A stretch of 44,400 nucleotides of DNA from DASTBU01 sp035711845 (GTDB lineage: Bacteria > Acidobacteriota > Vicinamibacteria > Vicinamibacterales > 2-12-FULL-66-21). This document shows positions 16,032 through 24,364 of this stretch, one piece after another. The notes below the pieces were generated by a model. That model ran no database searches. It had not been told where the DNA came from and saw only the letters and a list, made by a program, of their open reading frames with translations. The translations under genes were made by a program, and so were the position numbers. Every line of letters starts with the position of its first letter. Positions within the stretch are counted from its first letter, which is position 1. The DNA lies in contig DASTBU010000121.1 of assembly GCA_035711845.1 (NCBI GenBank), positions 1-44,400 on the forward strand, in the 5' to 3' direction.

Positions 16032-17051
16032 TCAGGCCACCCGTCCTGTGACAGTCGCGGTCGCGCCGTGATGCGGTGCGCGCTCGCGCAGCAGCAGGCC
16101 CACGGCGGGAGCCAGCACATCGAGCAGCGCCGGATTCGCGGTGATACGGTCCCGCAGCGACGCCGCGCCCTTGAAATCGATCGGCTCGACGCGTCTGCCC
16201 ACGCGCTCCTCGATCGCGCGGCGCAGGCCCTCGGCAGCATCCAGGCCGCGAACCCAGGCGCCGGCGAGGACGACCCTCGAAAACCCGCCGCCGCCGAGCC
16301 GATCCTCGTGGTACATGGCGGTCTGATGCACCAGGTCGGTCAGCTCGACGTCCTCACGAAGCGCCCGGTTTCGGAAGAACACGAGATCTGATCCGCGGAC
16401 GACTGCCAGCGTCGCGTAGTCCACGGCGACGTGCACCAGCAGCCAGTCGCCGGATCCCCCGCCCGACGCGAGCACGCCGTTGACGACGTTGAAGGTGGCC
16501 AGGTCGACCACCCCGGCGTATACACCGGCGGCCTCGCAGACCCGCTCGTACCCGGCCACCACGTCGCGCCTCGCCGTCGTGACGAGAAACTCGCGCCCGC
16601 CGTCCGGCAGCTGCACACCGGGCACCCACGCGACCTGCGCGTCCTCGATCTTGAACGGCGCCGCCTTGCGCACCTGCCAGCGAATCAGCTGGTCCAGGTC
16701 CTGAACCTTGACCGGCACCTTCTCGAAGCGCACCAGCGAAACCTTCGCGACCGTGTCGGGCAGCACCAGCGCGATACGACGGGCCCTCGGCGCCACCTTC
16801 TCCAACACACCCTGGATCGCGATCTGGAGCGCCGCCTGATCGTGAACGTTCGCCGCGTTGAGCGAGGGCTCCACCACGTGTGCGGCCAGAGGCTCGAACG
16901 CATATGCCGAGATGACGGCCTCGTGTCCGCCATCCGCGAGCGAGACGGCGGCAACGCGGTCGGACGCTATCTCGACCGCGACGGTCGCGGGACGGCTGGC
17001 GAAAAACGTGCGCCCCCCGCGTTCGCTCTTGGCGACCATGTCGGCGCTCAT
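16032..17051 (-). CDS. pilM: PilM-like actin-fold ATPase
   Basis: A 339-residue cytoplasmic protein of the FtsA-like ASKHA fold, PilM/competence branch. Visible: VAVEIASDRVAAVSLADG near residue 24, IALVLPDTVAKVSLVRFEKVP, DLDQLIRWQVRKAAPF (a PilM hallmark), WLLVHVAVDYATLAVVRG and GGGGFSRVVLAGAWVRG. PilM forms a ring under the inner membrane and binds the PilN N-terminal peptide. ATG 17051 overlaps the upstream TGA (ATGA), giving translational coupling with the ATPase gene. Confidence 0.92.
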   Translation of the reverse strand: MSADMVAKSERGGRTFFASRPATVAVEIASDRVAAVSLADGGHEAVISAYAFEPLAAHVVEPSLNAANVHDQAALQIAIQGVLEKVAPRARRIALVLPDTVAKVSLVRFEKVPVKVQDLDQLIRWQVRKAAPFKIEDAQVAWVPGVQLPDGGREFLVTTARRDVVAGYERVCEAAGVYAGVVDLATFNVVNGVLASGGGSGDWLLVHVAVDYATLAVVRGSDLVFFRNRALREDVELTDLVHQTAMYHEDRLGGGGFSRVVLAGAWVRGLDAAEGLRRAIEERVGRRVEPIDFKGAASLRDRITANPALLDVLAPAVGLLLRERAPHHGATATVTGRVA

Positions 17052-18724
17052 TCGACGAACGTCACCTTGTTGATCTCCCGAAGCGTCGTGATGCCCTTCA
17101 ACACCCGTTCGACCGCCGACTCGCGCAGGAAGCGCATGCCCTCCTCGCGTGCTGCCTTCTTGATCTCCGACGTGGCGCGGCGCTCGAGAATCATCTCGCG
17201 AATGTTGTCGGACAGGTCCAGCAGCTCGCAGATGGCCGTGCGCCCCTTGAACCCGGTGCCGCCGCACTCGATGCATCCCGCCCCTTCGAAGAAGACCCCG
17301 CTGTGCTCGAGCAGCGGGTCCATCGCGGATTCCTCGAGCTGCTGACGCGTGACCACCGCGGGCCGCTTGCAGTGGACACAGATGTTGCGCACGAGCCGCT
17401 GCGCCAGGACGCAGTTGAGGGCCGACACGAACTGATAGGGCTCGACGCCCATGTTCAGGAACCGTCCGAGCACGTCCAGCACGTTGTTGGCGTGAACGGT
17501 GGTGAACACCAGATGACCCGTCAGCGCCGATTGAATCGCGATCTGGGCGGTTTCCGGATCGCGAATTTCGCCGACCATGATCTTGTCCGGATCGTGCCGC
17601 AGGATCGACCGGAGGCCCCTGGCAAACGTCAACCCCTTCTTCTCGTTGATGGGGATCTGCGTGATGCCTCGAAGCTGATACTCGACCGGGTCTTCGATCG
17701 TGATGATCTTGTCCTCGATCGTCTTGATCTCCGACAGCGCTGCATAGAGCGTCGTGGTCTTGCCGCTGCCGGTGGGCCCCGTCACGAGCACCATCCCGTA
17801 CGGCTCCGCGATGTACTTGCGGAACCGCCGCAGCTCGTCTTCCGGGAAGCCAAGGATGTCGAGCCTCAGCTCGCGGAACTGCTCGCTGATGGACTCCTTG
17901 TCGAGAATGCGGATGACGGCGTCCTCCCCATGGACGCTCGGCATGATGGACACGCGGAAGTCGATCGTCTTGCCCGGGAGGCGCAGCTTGAAGCGGCCAT
18001 CCTGCGGAACGCGCTTCTCCGCGATATCGAGCTCGGCCATGACCTTCACGCGCGAGATGATCGTGCTGTGAAACCGTTTGTCGATCGGCCGCATCGCAGG
18101 CTGCAGGACGCCGTCGATGCGGTACTTCACGTGGACCGCGTCGTCCTGCGTCTCGATGTGAATGTCGCTCGCGCGCCGCTGAATCGCGTTGAAGACCGTC
18201 GTGTCGACGAGCCGGATGACGGGGCTGGTGTCGGTGGTGATCTTGTCGACGGTCAGCTGATCTTCGCCCGCTTCGTTCTCGCGCAGGAGCTGCAGCTGGA
18301 AGCCTTCCGTCGCTTCTTCGAGCACCCGCTGCGAGCTCTCGCTTTTCTTCAGAATCGATTCGATCGCGGTTCGAGTGCCGACCGTCACCTTGATCGGAGT
18401 CGCGAGCAGCACGGCGAGCTCGTCGATCATCGGCAGGTCGGTCGGATCCGACACCACGATCACGAGCGAATGCCCTTCCCGTCGATACGGCACGAAACCG
18501 TACCGCAGCATCAGGTCCGCCGGCAGGGAGCGAAATAGCTCGTGATCGACGCTGTACTGCGAGAGATCCACGAACTCGAGCCGGTACCGCTCGGCCAGCC
18601 GTCTGGCGCGGGCCACTTCGGCCGCGCGGTCGACGGCGTTGGTCTCTGCTCCGCCGACGTAGAGCTCGGGGTCCGGGTGTGGAGGACCGGTTACGACCGC
18701 TGATGTTGGAGACTTGACATCCAT
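17048..18724 (-). CDS. pilB: PilB/GspE-type assembly ATPase
   Basis: A 558-residue secretion ATPase that powers pilus or pseudopilus assembly. An MshEN-like N-terminal domain (about 40-145) precedes a catalytic core with Walker A TGPTGSGKTTT, the Asp box ITIEDPVEY, Walker B ILRHDPDKIMVGEIRDPETA and the His box GHLVFTTVHANN. The zinc-binding tetracysteine is intact (CVHCKR and CIECGGTGFKGR). It starts 22 bp after pilC. No PilT retraction ATPase is present in the window, so the system may be a secretion-type machine or PilT may lie elsewhere. GspE and PilB cannot be separated on sequence alone. Confidence 0.95.
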   Translation of the reverse strand: MDVKSPTSAVVTGPPHPDPELYVGGAETNAVDRAAEVARARRLAERYRLEFVDLSQYSVDHELFRSLPADLMLRYGFVPYRREGHSLVIVVSDPTDLPMIDELAVLLATPIKVTVGTRTAIESILKKSESSQRVLEEATEGFQLQLLRENEAGEDQLTVDKITTDTSPVIRLVDTTVFNAIQRRASDIHIETQDDAVHVKYRIDGVLQPAMRPIDKRFHSTIISRVKVMAELDIAEKRVPQDGRFKLRLPGKTIDFRVSIMPSVHGEDAVIRILDKESISEQFRELRLDILGFPEDELRRFRKYIAEPYGMVLVTGPTGSGKTTTLYAALSEIKTIEDKIITIEDPVEYQLRGITQIPINEKKGLTFARGLRSILRHDPDKIMVGEIRDPETAQIAIQSALTGHLVFTTVHANNVLDVLGRFLNMGVEPYQFVSALNCVLAQRLVRNICVHCKRPAVVTRQQLEESAMDPLLEHSGVFFEGAGCIECGGTGFKGRTAICELLDLSDNIREMILERRATSEIKKAAREEGMRFLRESAVERVLKGITTLREINKVTFVE

Positions 18725-18746
18725 AGAGCAACCCCGGAGTCGGGAA

Positions 18747-19955
18747 TCACCGCAGCACGTTGGACAGATTGAAGAGCGGCAAATAGAGCGCCAGCAGCAG
18801 GCCGGCGATCACAATGCCCATCACAATCAGCAGGATCGGTTCGACCAGCGTGATGAAGCGACCCAGGTTCGTTTCGATTTCCTCGTCGAAGAAGTCCGAC
18901 AGGCTGCTCAGCATCTCCTGAAGCGCGCCGGTCGATTCGCCGACCTCTACCATCTTGATCGCGACATCCGGGAACGCGCCGGACTCGTCCATCGCGGAGG
19001 CGAGAGCCTGACCCTCGCGGACCTTCTGCGCAGCCGTCAGAAGCTCCCGCGCGATGAACTGGTTCTTGATCGCGCGGGCCGACACTTCGATGGCATTGAC
19101 GAGCGGAATCCCGCCCCCGAGCAGCGTGGCCAGCGTCCGAGCCGCCTGCGAGGTCGCGAACTTCCGGGCAACCGGGCCGAGGGCCGGCAGCCGCAGGATC
19201 CAGCGATCGAAGCGTCGGCGCTGACCCGGCTGCTTCAACCAGAGCCATGCGGCGACCCCGACGGCGATCAGGGCCAGCGCGATCCAGACGAAATAGGTCG
19301 TGGCGAGCTTCGAAATCGCCACGATCGCCCGCGTGGACATCGGAAGCTCCCGGTCGAACCCTTCGTAGAACAACGCAAATTCGGGCACGACCCGCAGCAC
19401 GATCAGGCTGACGACGCCCAGCGAGAGCACGAGCAGGATCGTCGGGTAGACCAGCGCTGAAATGGTCTTCCGTCTTACCCCCGCGATCACTTTGACGTAG
19501 GCCACATAGCGTCGGATGACCTGTTCGAGGCTGCCGCTCTTCTCGCCCGCCATCAGCGAGGCCGTGTAGACGCCCGGAAACAGCGACCCGTGCGCCTCGA
19601 ACGCCTCGGAAAGCGAACTGCCCGCCCGAACCCTATCGTGGACGTCGTCGAGAACAGACTTGAAGACAGGGTTGTTCACGCGCCGCCGCAGGATGTCGAG
19701 CGACTGCACGAGCGGCAGCCCGGCCTTGAGCAGCGTCGCCAGTTCCTGGTTGAAAACGAGAAATTCGCGGGTCGAGATCCGGGTTCGGGTGGGCAGGGAC
19801 AGCGAGCTCAGGGCGAAGCCGCCGCCGCGCCGAATCCCGAGTACATACAGCCCCTTCTCTTCGAACTCGCGCCGAAGCCGGCTTTCGCTGTCGGCGACGT
19901 ACACGCCCTCGATGATTTCCCCGCCGGGAGTCCCCAGCCTGCAGTGGAATTCCAT
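18747..19955 (-). CDS. pilC: PilC/GspF-type inner-membrane platform protein
   Basis: A 402-residue polytopic protein with two T2SSF domains. The first contains FLVFNQELATLLKAGLPLVQSLDIL and SLFPGVYTASLMAGEKSGSLEQV; the second contains FATSQAARTLATLLGGGIPLVNAIEV and FPDVAIKMVEVGESTGALQEML. Membrane segments are near residues 165-190, 215-240 and 375-397. It is the platform on which pilin subunits are added, partner of the PilB ATPase. It is the first gene of the leftward operon; a consensus extended -10 promoter lies about 80 bp upstream. Confidence 0.95.
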   Translation of the reverse strand: MEFHCRLGTPGGEIIEGVYVADSESRLRREFEEKGLYVLGIRRGGGFALSSLSLPTRTRISTREFLVFNQELATLLKAGLPLVQSLDILRRRVNNPVFKSVLDDVHDRVRAGSSLSEAFEAHGSLFPGVYTASLMAGEKSGSLEQVIRRYVAYVKVIAGVRRKTISALVYPTILLVLSLGVVSLIVLRVVPEFALFYEGFDRELPMSTRAIVAISKLATTYFVWIALALIAVGVAAWLWLKQPGQRRRFDRWILRLPALGPVARKFATSQAARTLATLLGGGIPLVNAIEVSARAIKNQFIARELLTAAQKVREGQALASAMDESGAFPDVAIKMVEVGESTGALQEMLSSLSDFFDEEIETNLGRFITLVEPILLIVMGIVIAGLLLALYLPLFNLSNVLR

Positions 19956-20032
19956 TCAGATTCAGCCGTCAGCCGAGGATCTCGGCGCAAGCTCTTGTCT
20001 CTGTGGACATTATCGGTAGATTTGCCATGCGG

Positions 20033-20041
20033 ATTATAGCA
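20033..20041 (-). promoter_or_regulatory. Extended -10 promoter for the pil/gsp operon
   Basis: On the minus strand TGCTATAAT matches the extended -10 consensus exactly. The -35 region (GTGAGT at 16 bp) is poor, as expected for this class. Expected start near 20026 gives a leader of about 70 bases for pilC. Confidence 0.55.
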
Positions 20042-20119
20042 GCCCCCACCGGAAACTCACCGGCCTTCTCAGAATTAGACAGGAGAATCCGGAGTTGGGC
20101 TGGGTGAATGATCGCGACC

Positions 20120-20135
20120 CGGCCCTGCAGGGCCG
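20120..20135. other. 16-bp perfect palindrome
   Basis: CGGCCCTGCAGGGCCG lies 65 bp downstream of the lytic transglycosylase stop on the minus strand and upstream of the pil operon promoter. It could be a transcript-end hairpin or a dimeric regulator site; there is no T-tract. Confidence 0.45.
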
Positions 20136-20200
20136 AACGCTGCTGGAACACCGCCGCTGACCGGCAAGACCTCGCGGCCGGCTTTCGGGGCCCTCGAGCG

Positions 20201-20851
20201 CTACTTGAGCCCGGCCAGCGACAGGATCTTGGAGACGTAGTTGCGCGTTTCGCGATACGGAGGGACGCCATTGAACTTCTTCACGGCGCCCTCGCCGGCG
20301 TTATAGGCCGCCAGCGCCAGCTCGATGCCGAACCTGTCGATCAGCGTCTTGAGATGCTTGATACCCGCTTCGATGTTCGACCGCGGATCGAACGGGTTGC
20401 GGACCCTGTACTCCCGGGCCGTCGACGGCATGAGCTGCATCAGCCCCATGGCCCCGCGCGGAGAGCGGGCTCTCGCCTTGTAGTTCGATTCGACCTGGAT
20501 CAGCGCCCGGACGAGCATCGGGTCCACGCCATGAGCCTGCGAGACGGCAGCGATGAGTTCGCCATACGGAGTGGATTCCAGCGGTGCGCTGCCCGACAGC
20601 TCCTGCCCTGACTCGGCGGCAGGCTCCGGATAGGGCACCTCGTCGGGGAGCACGCGCTCGACGATGGAACGGTCACAGGTCACTTCGCCGCCGCTCCTCA
20701 GTGTCAGGACCATGGAGGTGCCGTCGATACGGTGGCCTTTCACGGAAAGGGTTCCCCCGGACGTGAGGACGACGATCTCGGCTGCGGCGGGCGCGGCACA
20801 GGTCACCACAAGCGAACCCGCCAGGGTCGCGATACAGGTACGTACTCGCAT
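20201..20851 (-). CDS. Secreted lytic transglycosylase (SLT domain)
   Basis: A 216-residue exported murein hydrolase. Signal peptide about 1-24 (ends APAAAE). A short beta-rich segment (EIVVLTSGGTLSVKGHRIDGTSMVLTL, resembling DUF4124-like leaders of SLT proteins) precedes the SLT fold: VRALIQVESNYKARARSPRGAMGLMQLMPSTAREYRV, with the catalytic Glu in QVES, and LALAAYNAGEGAVKKFNGVPPYRETRNYVSKI. It cuts glycan strands with 1,6-anhydro product formation. It precedes the pil/gsp operon on the same strand, consistent with making room in the wall for an envelope machine, which is inference. It follows the lipoprotein gene by 86 bp. Confidence 0.93.
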   Translation of the reverse strand: MRVRTCIATLAGSLVVTCAAPAAAEIVVLTSGGTLSVKGHRIDGTSMVLTLRSGGEVTCDRSIVERVLPDEVPYPEPAAESGQELSGSAPLESTPYGELIAAVSQAHGVDPMLVRALIQVESNYKARARSPRGAMGLMQLMPSTAREYRVRNPFDPRSNIEAGIKHLKTLIDRFGIELALAAYNAGEGAVKKFNGVPPYRETRNYVSKILSLAGLK

Positions 20852-20937
20852 GCTGAAGTCCGTAATCCTAGCAGACCCGCCCCGCCCTGTCCAGATTCGC
20901 TACAGTTGGGCTGGCGCTATACTAATGGGGTGTATGG

Positions 20938-21810
20938 CTACTGAACAGTCGCGGGTTTCGGCTCGATGAACGCGTGGAACACGCGGATCCCGAGCTCGCG
21001 GGTGTCCCCGGTGCCGGGCTGGAACGTGCGATCGACATCGAGCACGAGCTCGGTCACGTCGCCTGTCCCGAGCTGGCTCGCGGTGATCGGCATCGTCACG
21101 AGCGCGGCCTCCCGCGAATCGGCGGTGAACGTGCCAACGACCTGATCAGCGATCCGTACCGCGACCTGCTGCGGCGGAGTGAAGAGGTCGGTGCGCGCGT
21201 CGTACTGAAGGTACAGCGTCGAGTCCTTTTTCGGATTTCTGAAGGAAACGGTCGCTGTCTTGTGGGTCCACTGCCATTCGACCGTCGGATCCTGGGGTTG
21301 CGTCTCCGTCGGGTGCCAGCCATCCTTGTAAATCAAGAAGATGTTGTCGGATTGCGGCTGGATCTGCACGGATGCCACGACGTACTCACGCATCGAGGCC
21401 TCCTTCGCCGCCAGCGGCAACCGTTCACCGGTCGAGGGCTGGTACAACCCGATTCGGATCTGCGCAGGGCCGATGTACGGGTAATTCGGAACGAATACCG
21501 TTCGCGAATACTCCACCGGTTTCCCGGCCTGCCACGACGAGGTGGGCACGGGCGGCCGGTGATCGTCCCCCCACATCCGCTCGCCGTCTTCATCGAGAAC
21601 GTGGACGAACACCAGGAAATCGCCCGCGATCTTCCGATCGGTCGGCTCGAACCGGTAGGTCATCCGAATAGGGCTGCCAATCGCCGCCCGATCGCTGCTC
21701 AAGCTGACCGACGGCGCGGCCACCGGTGGTTGTTCGTCAGCGGCTCGGCCGCAGGCTGCTGACGCGATCAGGCAAACGGAGAACAGGACGTGGGAAGTGC
21801 GCACTCGCAT
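20938..21810 (-). CDS. Hypothetical lipoprotein
   Basis: A 290-residue exported protein I do not recognise. The signal peptide ends IASAAC with Cys20 as lipidation site. The mature part is beta-rich: one segment (about 30-150) contains PIRMTYRFEPTDRKIAGDFLVFVHVLDEDGERMWGDDH and GPAQIRIGLYQPSTGERLPL, which reads like the carbohydrate- or Ig-like region often placed after glycosyltransferase genes. A second segment (about 170-280) contains WQWTHKTATVSFRNPKKDSTLYLQYDAR and ELVLDVDRTFQPG. It is divergent from the microcompartment gene. Function unknown; gene status is firm because of length, signal peptide and codon bias. Confidence 0.8.
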   Translation of the reverse strand: MRVRTSHVLFSVCLIASAACGRAADEQPPVAAPSVSLSSDRAAIGSPIRMTYRFEPTDRKIAGDFLVFVHVLDEDGERMWGDDHRPPVPTSSWQAGKPVEYSRTVFVPNYPYIGPAQIRIGLYQPSTGERLPLAAKEASMREYVVASVQIQPQSDNIFLIYKDGWHPTETQPQDPTVEWQWTHKTATVSFRNPKKDSTLYLQYDARTDLFTPPQQVAVRIADQVVGTFTADSREAALVTMPITASQLGTGDVTELVLDVDRTFQPGTGDTRELGIRVFHAFIEPKPATVQ

Positions 21811-21964
21811 CGTGAGATGAGGCCGAGGAAGAAACGTCAGGTTACGGCCCGCGATGGTACTTCAGTTGTTGAAGGTTGGGCAATATGCTAGCGTTGACGC
21901 TCGTCTGGCCCCGTCGTCTCCGGCGGGTGTGCCGGACCGAACCCTTACTGAGGATCCCGTTACC

Positions 21965-22255
21965 ATGTCCGAAGCTCTCGGGATGGTGGAAACGAAGGGC
22001 CTGATTGGCTCGATCGAAGCTGCCGACGCGATGGTTAAGGCCGCCAACGTGCTGCTGGTGGGCAAGGAGTACATTGGCGCCGGGTACGTGACGGTGCTCG
22101 TCCGGGGAGACGTAGGCGCCGTCAAGGCGGCGACCGATGCCGGAGCCGCCGCGGCCCGACGAGTCGGCGAGCTCATTTCAGTGCACGTGATTCCCCGGCC
22201 GCACAGCGAGGTCGAAAAGATTCTCCCCAAAGCCAAGGACACGCGCGCGTCGTAA
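21965..22255 (+). CDS. BMC-H bacterial microcompartment shell protein
   Basis: A 96-residue single-domain BMC protein of the PduA/EutM/CcmK type: MSEALGMVETKGLIGSIEAADAMVKAANV, then VRGDVGAVKAATDAGAAAA, then a C-terminal VHVIPRPHSEVEKILP. Such proteins form hexamers that tile the shell facets; the loop lining the central pore reads IGAGY where PduA and EutM have GSG-type loops. ATG 21965 gives the canonical N-terminus; an upstream in-frame start at 21854 would add 37 residues of non-BMC sequence. It is followed after 18 bp by an aldehyde dehydrogenase, the usual signature enzyme of metabolosomes. No BMC-P or BMC-T gene, needed for a closed shell, is in the window. Confidence 0.95.
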   Translation: MSEALGMVETKGLIGSIEAADAMVKAANVLLVGKEYIGAGYVTVLVRGDVGAVKAATDAGAAAARRVGELISVHVIPRPHSEVEKILPKAKDTRAS

Positions 22256-22273
22256 CCTCTCCACCGGTCACGC

Positions 22274-24013
22274 ATGGCGCAGCCCACGGTCCAGACCGAT
22301 CGCGACCTGACGTCCATTCACGAGGCGAGAGCCCTCGTGCGCCGCGCCAAGGAAGCGGCGGCCCCCCTGGCAGAGCTGACTCAGGAACAGATCGACGCGA
22401 TCGTCGACGCCATGGCAGCGGCGGTCACGCCCCAGGCGGAGCCGCTCGCGCGCCTGGCCCACGAAGAAACGGGCTACGGCGTCACACTCGACAAGGTCCA
22501 GAAGAACCTGTTCGCCTCGGAAAAGGTCTACCGGTTCATCCGTCCGATGAAGACTGTCGGCGTGATCCGGCGGCTCGAGGATCGCAAGGTCGTTGAAATA
22601 GCTGAGCCGTTCGGAGTCGTGGCCGCGATCGTGCCCTCAACCAATCCGACCTCGACGGCGATCTACAAAATCCTGATTGCCCTCAAGGCACGATGCCCCA
22701 TCGTCATTTCGCCTCATCCCGCCGCCGTACGATGCATCTCGCGGGTAGCGGAGATCATGAACGAGGCCGCGCGGAGGGCGGGCGTGCCCGAGGGATCCAT
22801 CAGCTGTATGTCCACGGTCACCCTGGAGGGGACGCAGGAGCTGATGAAGGCACGCGAGACGGCGGTGATCCTGGCGACCGGGGGCATGGGGCTGGTGCGG
22901 GCTGCCTACAGCGCAGGCAAGCCAGCATATGGGGTCGGGCCCGGAAACGCCCCCGCCTTCATCGAGCGGAGCGCCGACGTCGTCAAGGCTGTGCGCGACA
23001 TCGTGACGGGAAAGACGTTCGACAACGGCTTGCTCTGTTCGTCTGAGAACTCCGTCGTTGTCGATGCGCCCATCGCCGAAGAGGTCAAGCGCCAGTTCGT
23101 GGCCAACGGGGCCCATTTCCTGTCAGGACCGGAGATGGAGGGACTGGCCCGCGCGCTCGTCACGCCCCAGCGGCTCCCGAACCCCAGGTTGGTCGGTCGG
23201 CCGGCACCCTATGTTGCCGAACAGGCAGGCATCAGTGTCCCCCCGACAACGCGTGTGCTGGTTGCGGAGCTGGCCGGCGTGGGGCGCGACTACCCGTTGT
23301 CGATCGAGAAGCTGTGTCCAGTGCTCTCCTTTTATATGGTGGCCGACTGGCGGGAGGGCTGCGACCGGTGCAAGCAGATCCTCCGGTACGGAGGAATGGG
23401 GCACACGATGTCGATCCACTCGAGGAACGATGACGTGATCCTCCAGTTCGGCCTCAAGAAGCCGGCATTCCGCATCGTCGTCAACACGCCCACCACTCAC
23501 GGCTCGATTGGGCTCACGACCGGGCTCGATCCCGCAATGACACTGGGGTGTGGAGGATACGGGGGGAACATCACCTCGGACAACATCTCTCCGAGGCACC
23601 TGTTGAACGTCAAGCGGCTGGCCTACGAGGTGACGCCGGCGGTTGTGCGCGCGGACGCGCCGCCGAGAGCAGCTTCCCTGCCCAAGGCGCCTCCGCCCCC
23701 CCTGGGGCCGGCCGGCATCACGGCCGATAGCCTTTCGCGACGGATCGATCAGTTCCTGGCGGCCCGCGGCTACGCCGCGGCGGCCGGGAAGGGAGACCCT
23801 GCGACACCCGTATCCGCCGGGGCCCAACCGGGGGCCGGTTTGGTGGACAAGCCGGCCGAGTTCGTGTGCGAAGACGACGTCAGGCAAGCGCTGAGGAGCG
23901 GCCGAAAGATCAGCGTAGGGGAACGGACGATTGTGACCCCGGCGGCGCGGGATCTCGGAGAGCAGCACCGGGTCTTTGTTCAGGCCGCCTGGCCACAACA
24001 GCTCGGGAAATAG
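22274..24013 (+). CDS. CoA-acylating aldehyde dehydrogenase with microcompartment-type C-terminal extension
   Basis: A 579-residue protein. Residues 1-455 are an acylating aldehyde dehydrogenase of the PduP/EutE/SauS kind, converting an aldehyde, CoA and NAD(P)+ to acyl-CoA: EPFGVVAAIVPSTNPTSTAI (112-131), VILATGGMGLVRAAYSAGKP, catalytic Cys255 in TFDNGLLCSSENS, and a C-terminal GCGGYGGNITSDNISP typical of the branch. Family members end near 460-500 residues. Here a Pro/Ala linker (461-481) leads to an amphipathic helix (482-500, ITADSLSRRIDQFLAARGY) resembling encapsulation peptides. After a second linker, residues 529-571 (FVCEDDVRQALRSGRKISV, then TIVTPAARDLGEQHRVFV) resemble the N-terminal segment of EutT-like and other microcompartment proteins. 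Paired with BMC-H; aldehyde substrate unknown. Confidence 0.92.
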   Translation: MAQPTVQTDRDLTSIHEARALVRRAKEAAAPLAELTQEQIDAIVDAMAAAVTPQAEPLARLAHEETGYGVTLDKVQKNLFASEKVYRFIRPMKTVGVIRRLEDRKVVEIAEPFGVVAAIVPSTNPTSTAIYKILIALKARCPIVISPHPAAVRCISRVAEIMNEAARRAGVPEGSISCMSTVTLEGTQELMKARETAVILATGGMGLVRAAYSAGKPAYGVGPGNAPAFIERSADVVKAVRDIVTGKTFDNGLLCSSENSVVVDAPIAEEVKRQFVANGAHFLSGPEMEGLARALVTPQRLPNPRLVGRPAPYVAEQAGISVPPTTRVLVAELAGVGRDYPLSIEKLCPVLSFYMVADWREGCDRCKQILRYGGMGHTMSIHSRNDDVILQFGLKKPAFRIVVNTPTTHGSIGLTTGLDPAMTLGCGGYGGNITSDNISPRHLLNVKRLAYEVTPAVVRADAPPRAASLPKAPPPPLGPAGITADSLSRRIDQFLAARGYAAAAGKGDPATPVSAGAQPGAGLVDKPAEFVCEDDVRQALRSGRKISVGERTIVTPAARDLGEQHRVFVQAAWPQQLGK

Positions 24014-24364
24014 CGGCTTACTGTTGTGCGTGTTGGAGTTAGCTTGACTGCGCCACCGTCGAGGTGCTACCCTGTTGACCCCAGCTGTACTCAGGGTTTC
24101 CGCTTTCCGTCCGCCTGCAGCGGACCTCGCCGTCGCGCGAGCGAAGGCATCGGCGGGAAGAGGCTACGTGCCGAGGCCGGCAGCGGTCTTGGCGGTGTGA
24201 AACCGGGAGCCCCCCGGCGGGCCGACCTGCTGCGCTGAATGCGCGGACGGTAGGCCTTGTCTGGCTTGTCGGGAACGACGAGCATCGGCGGGGGGGCGAC
24301 CTCTCAAGGACATCCGGCGCACGGTTCCACGGTGCACGGCTCTGTCCCCGCGGGAGCGCCCAGC
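24014..24364 (+). promoter_or_regulatory. Long leader region of mltD with a candidate promoter
   Basis: No gene is visible in these 351 bp. A sigma-70-like promoter TTGACT (24044-24049), 18-bp spacer, TACCCT (24068-24073) would give a leader of about 285 bases. The leader is GC-rich with nested hairpins, for example GTCCGC-CTGCA-GCGGAC (24109-24125). I could not match it to a known riboswitch class. Confidence 0.35.

Noticed and set aside
24074..24364. c-di-AMP (ydaO-type), cobalamin or GEMM riboswitch in the mltD leader
   Set aside because: Fragments such as GGGAAGAGG and GTGTGAAACC looked suggestive, but the conserved order of elements of each class is absent.
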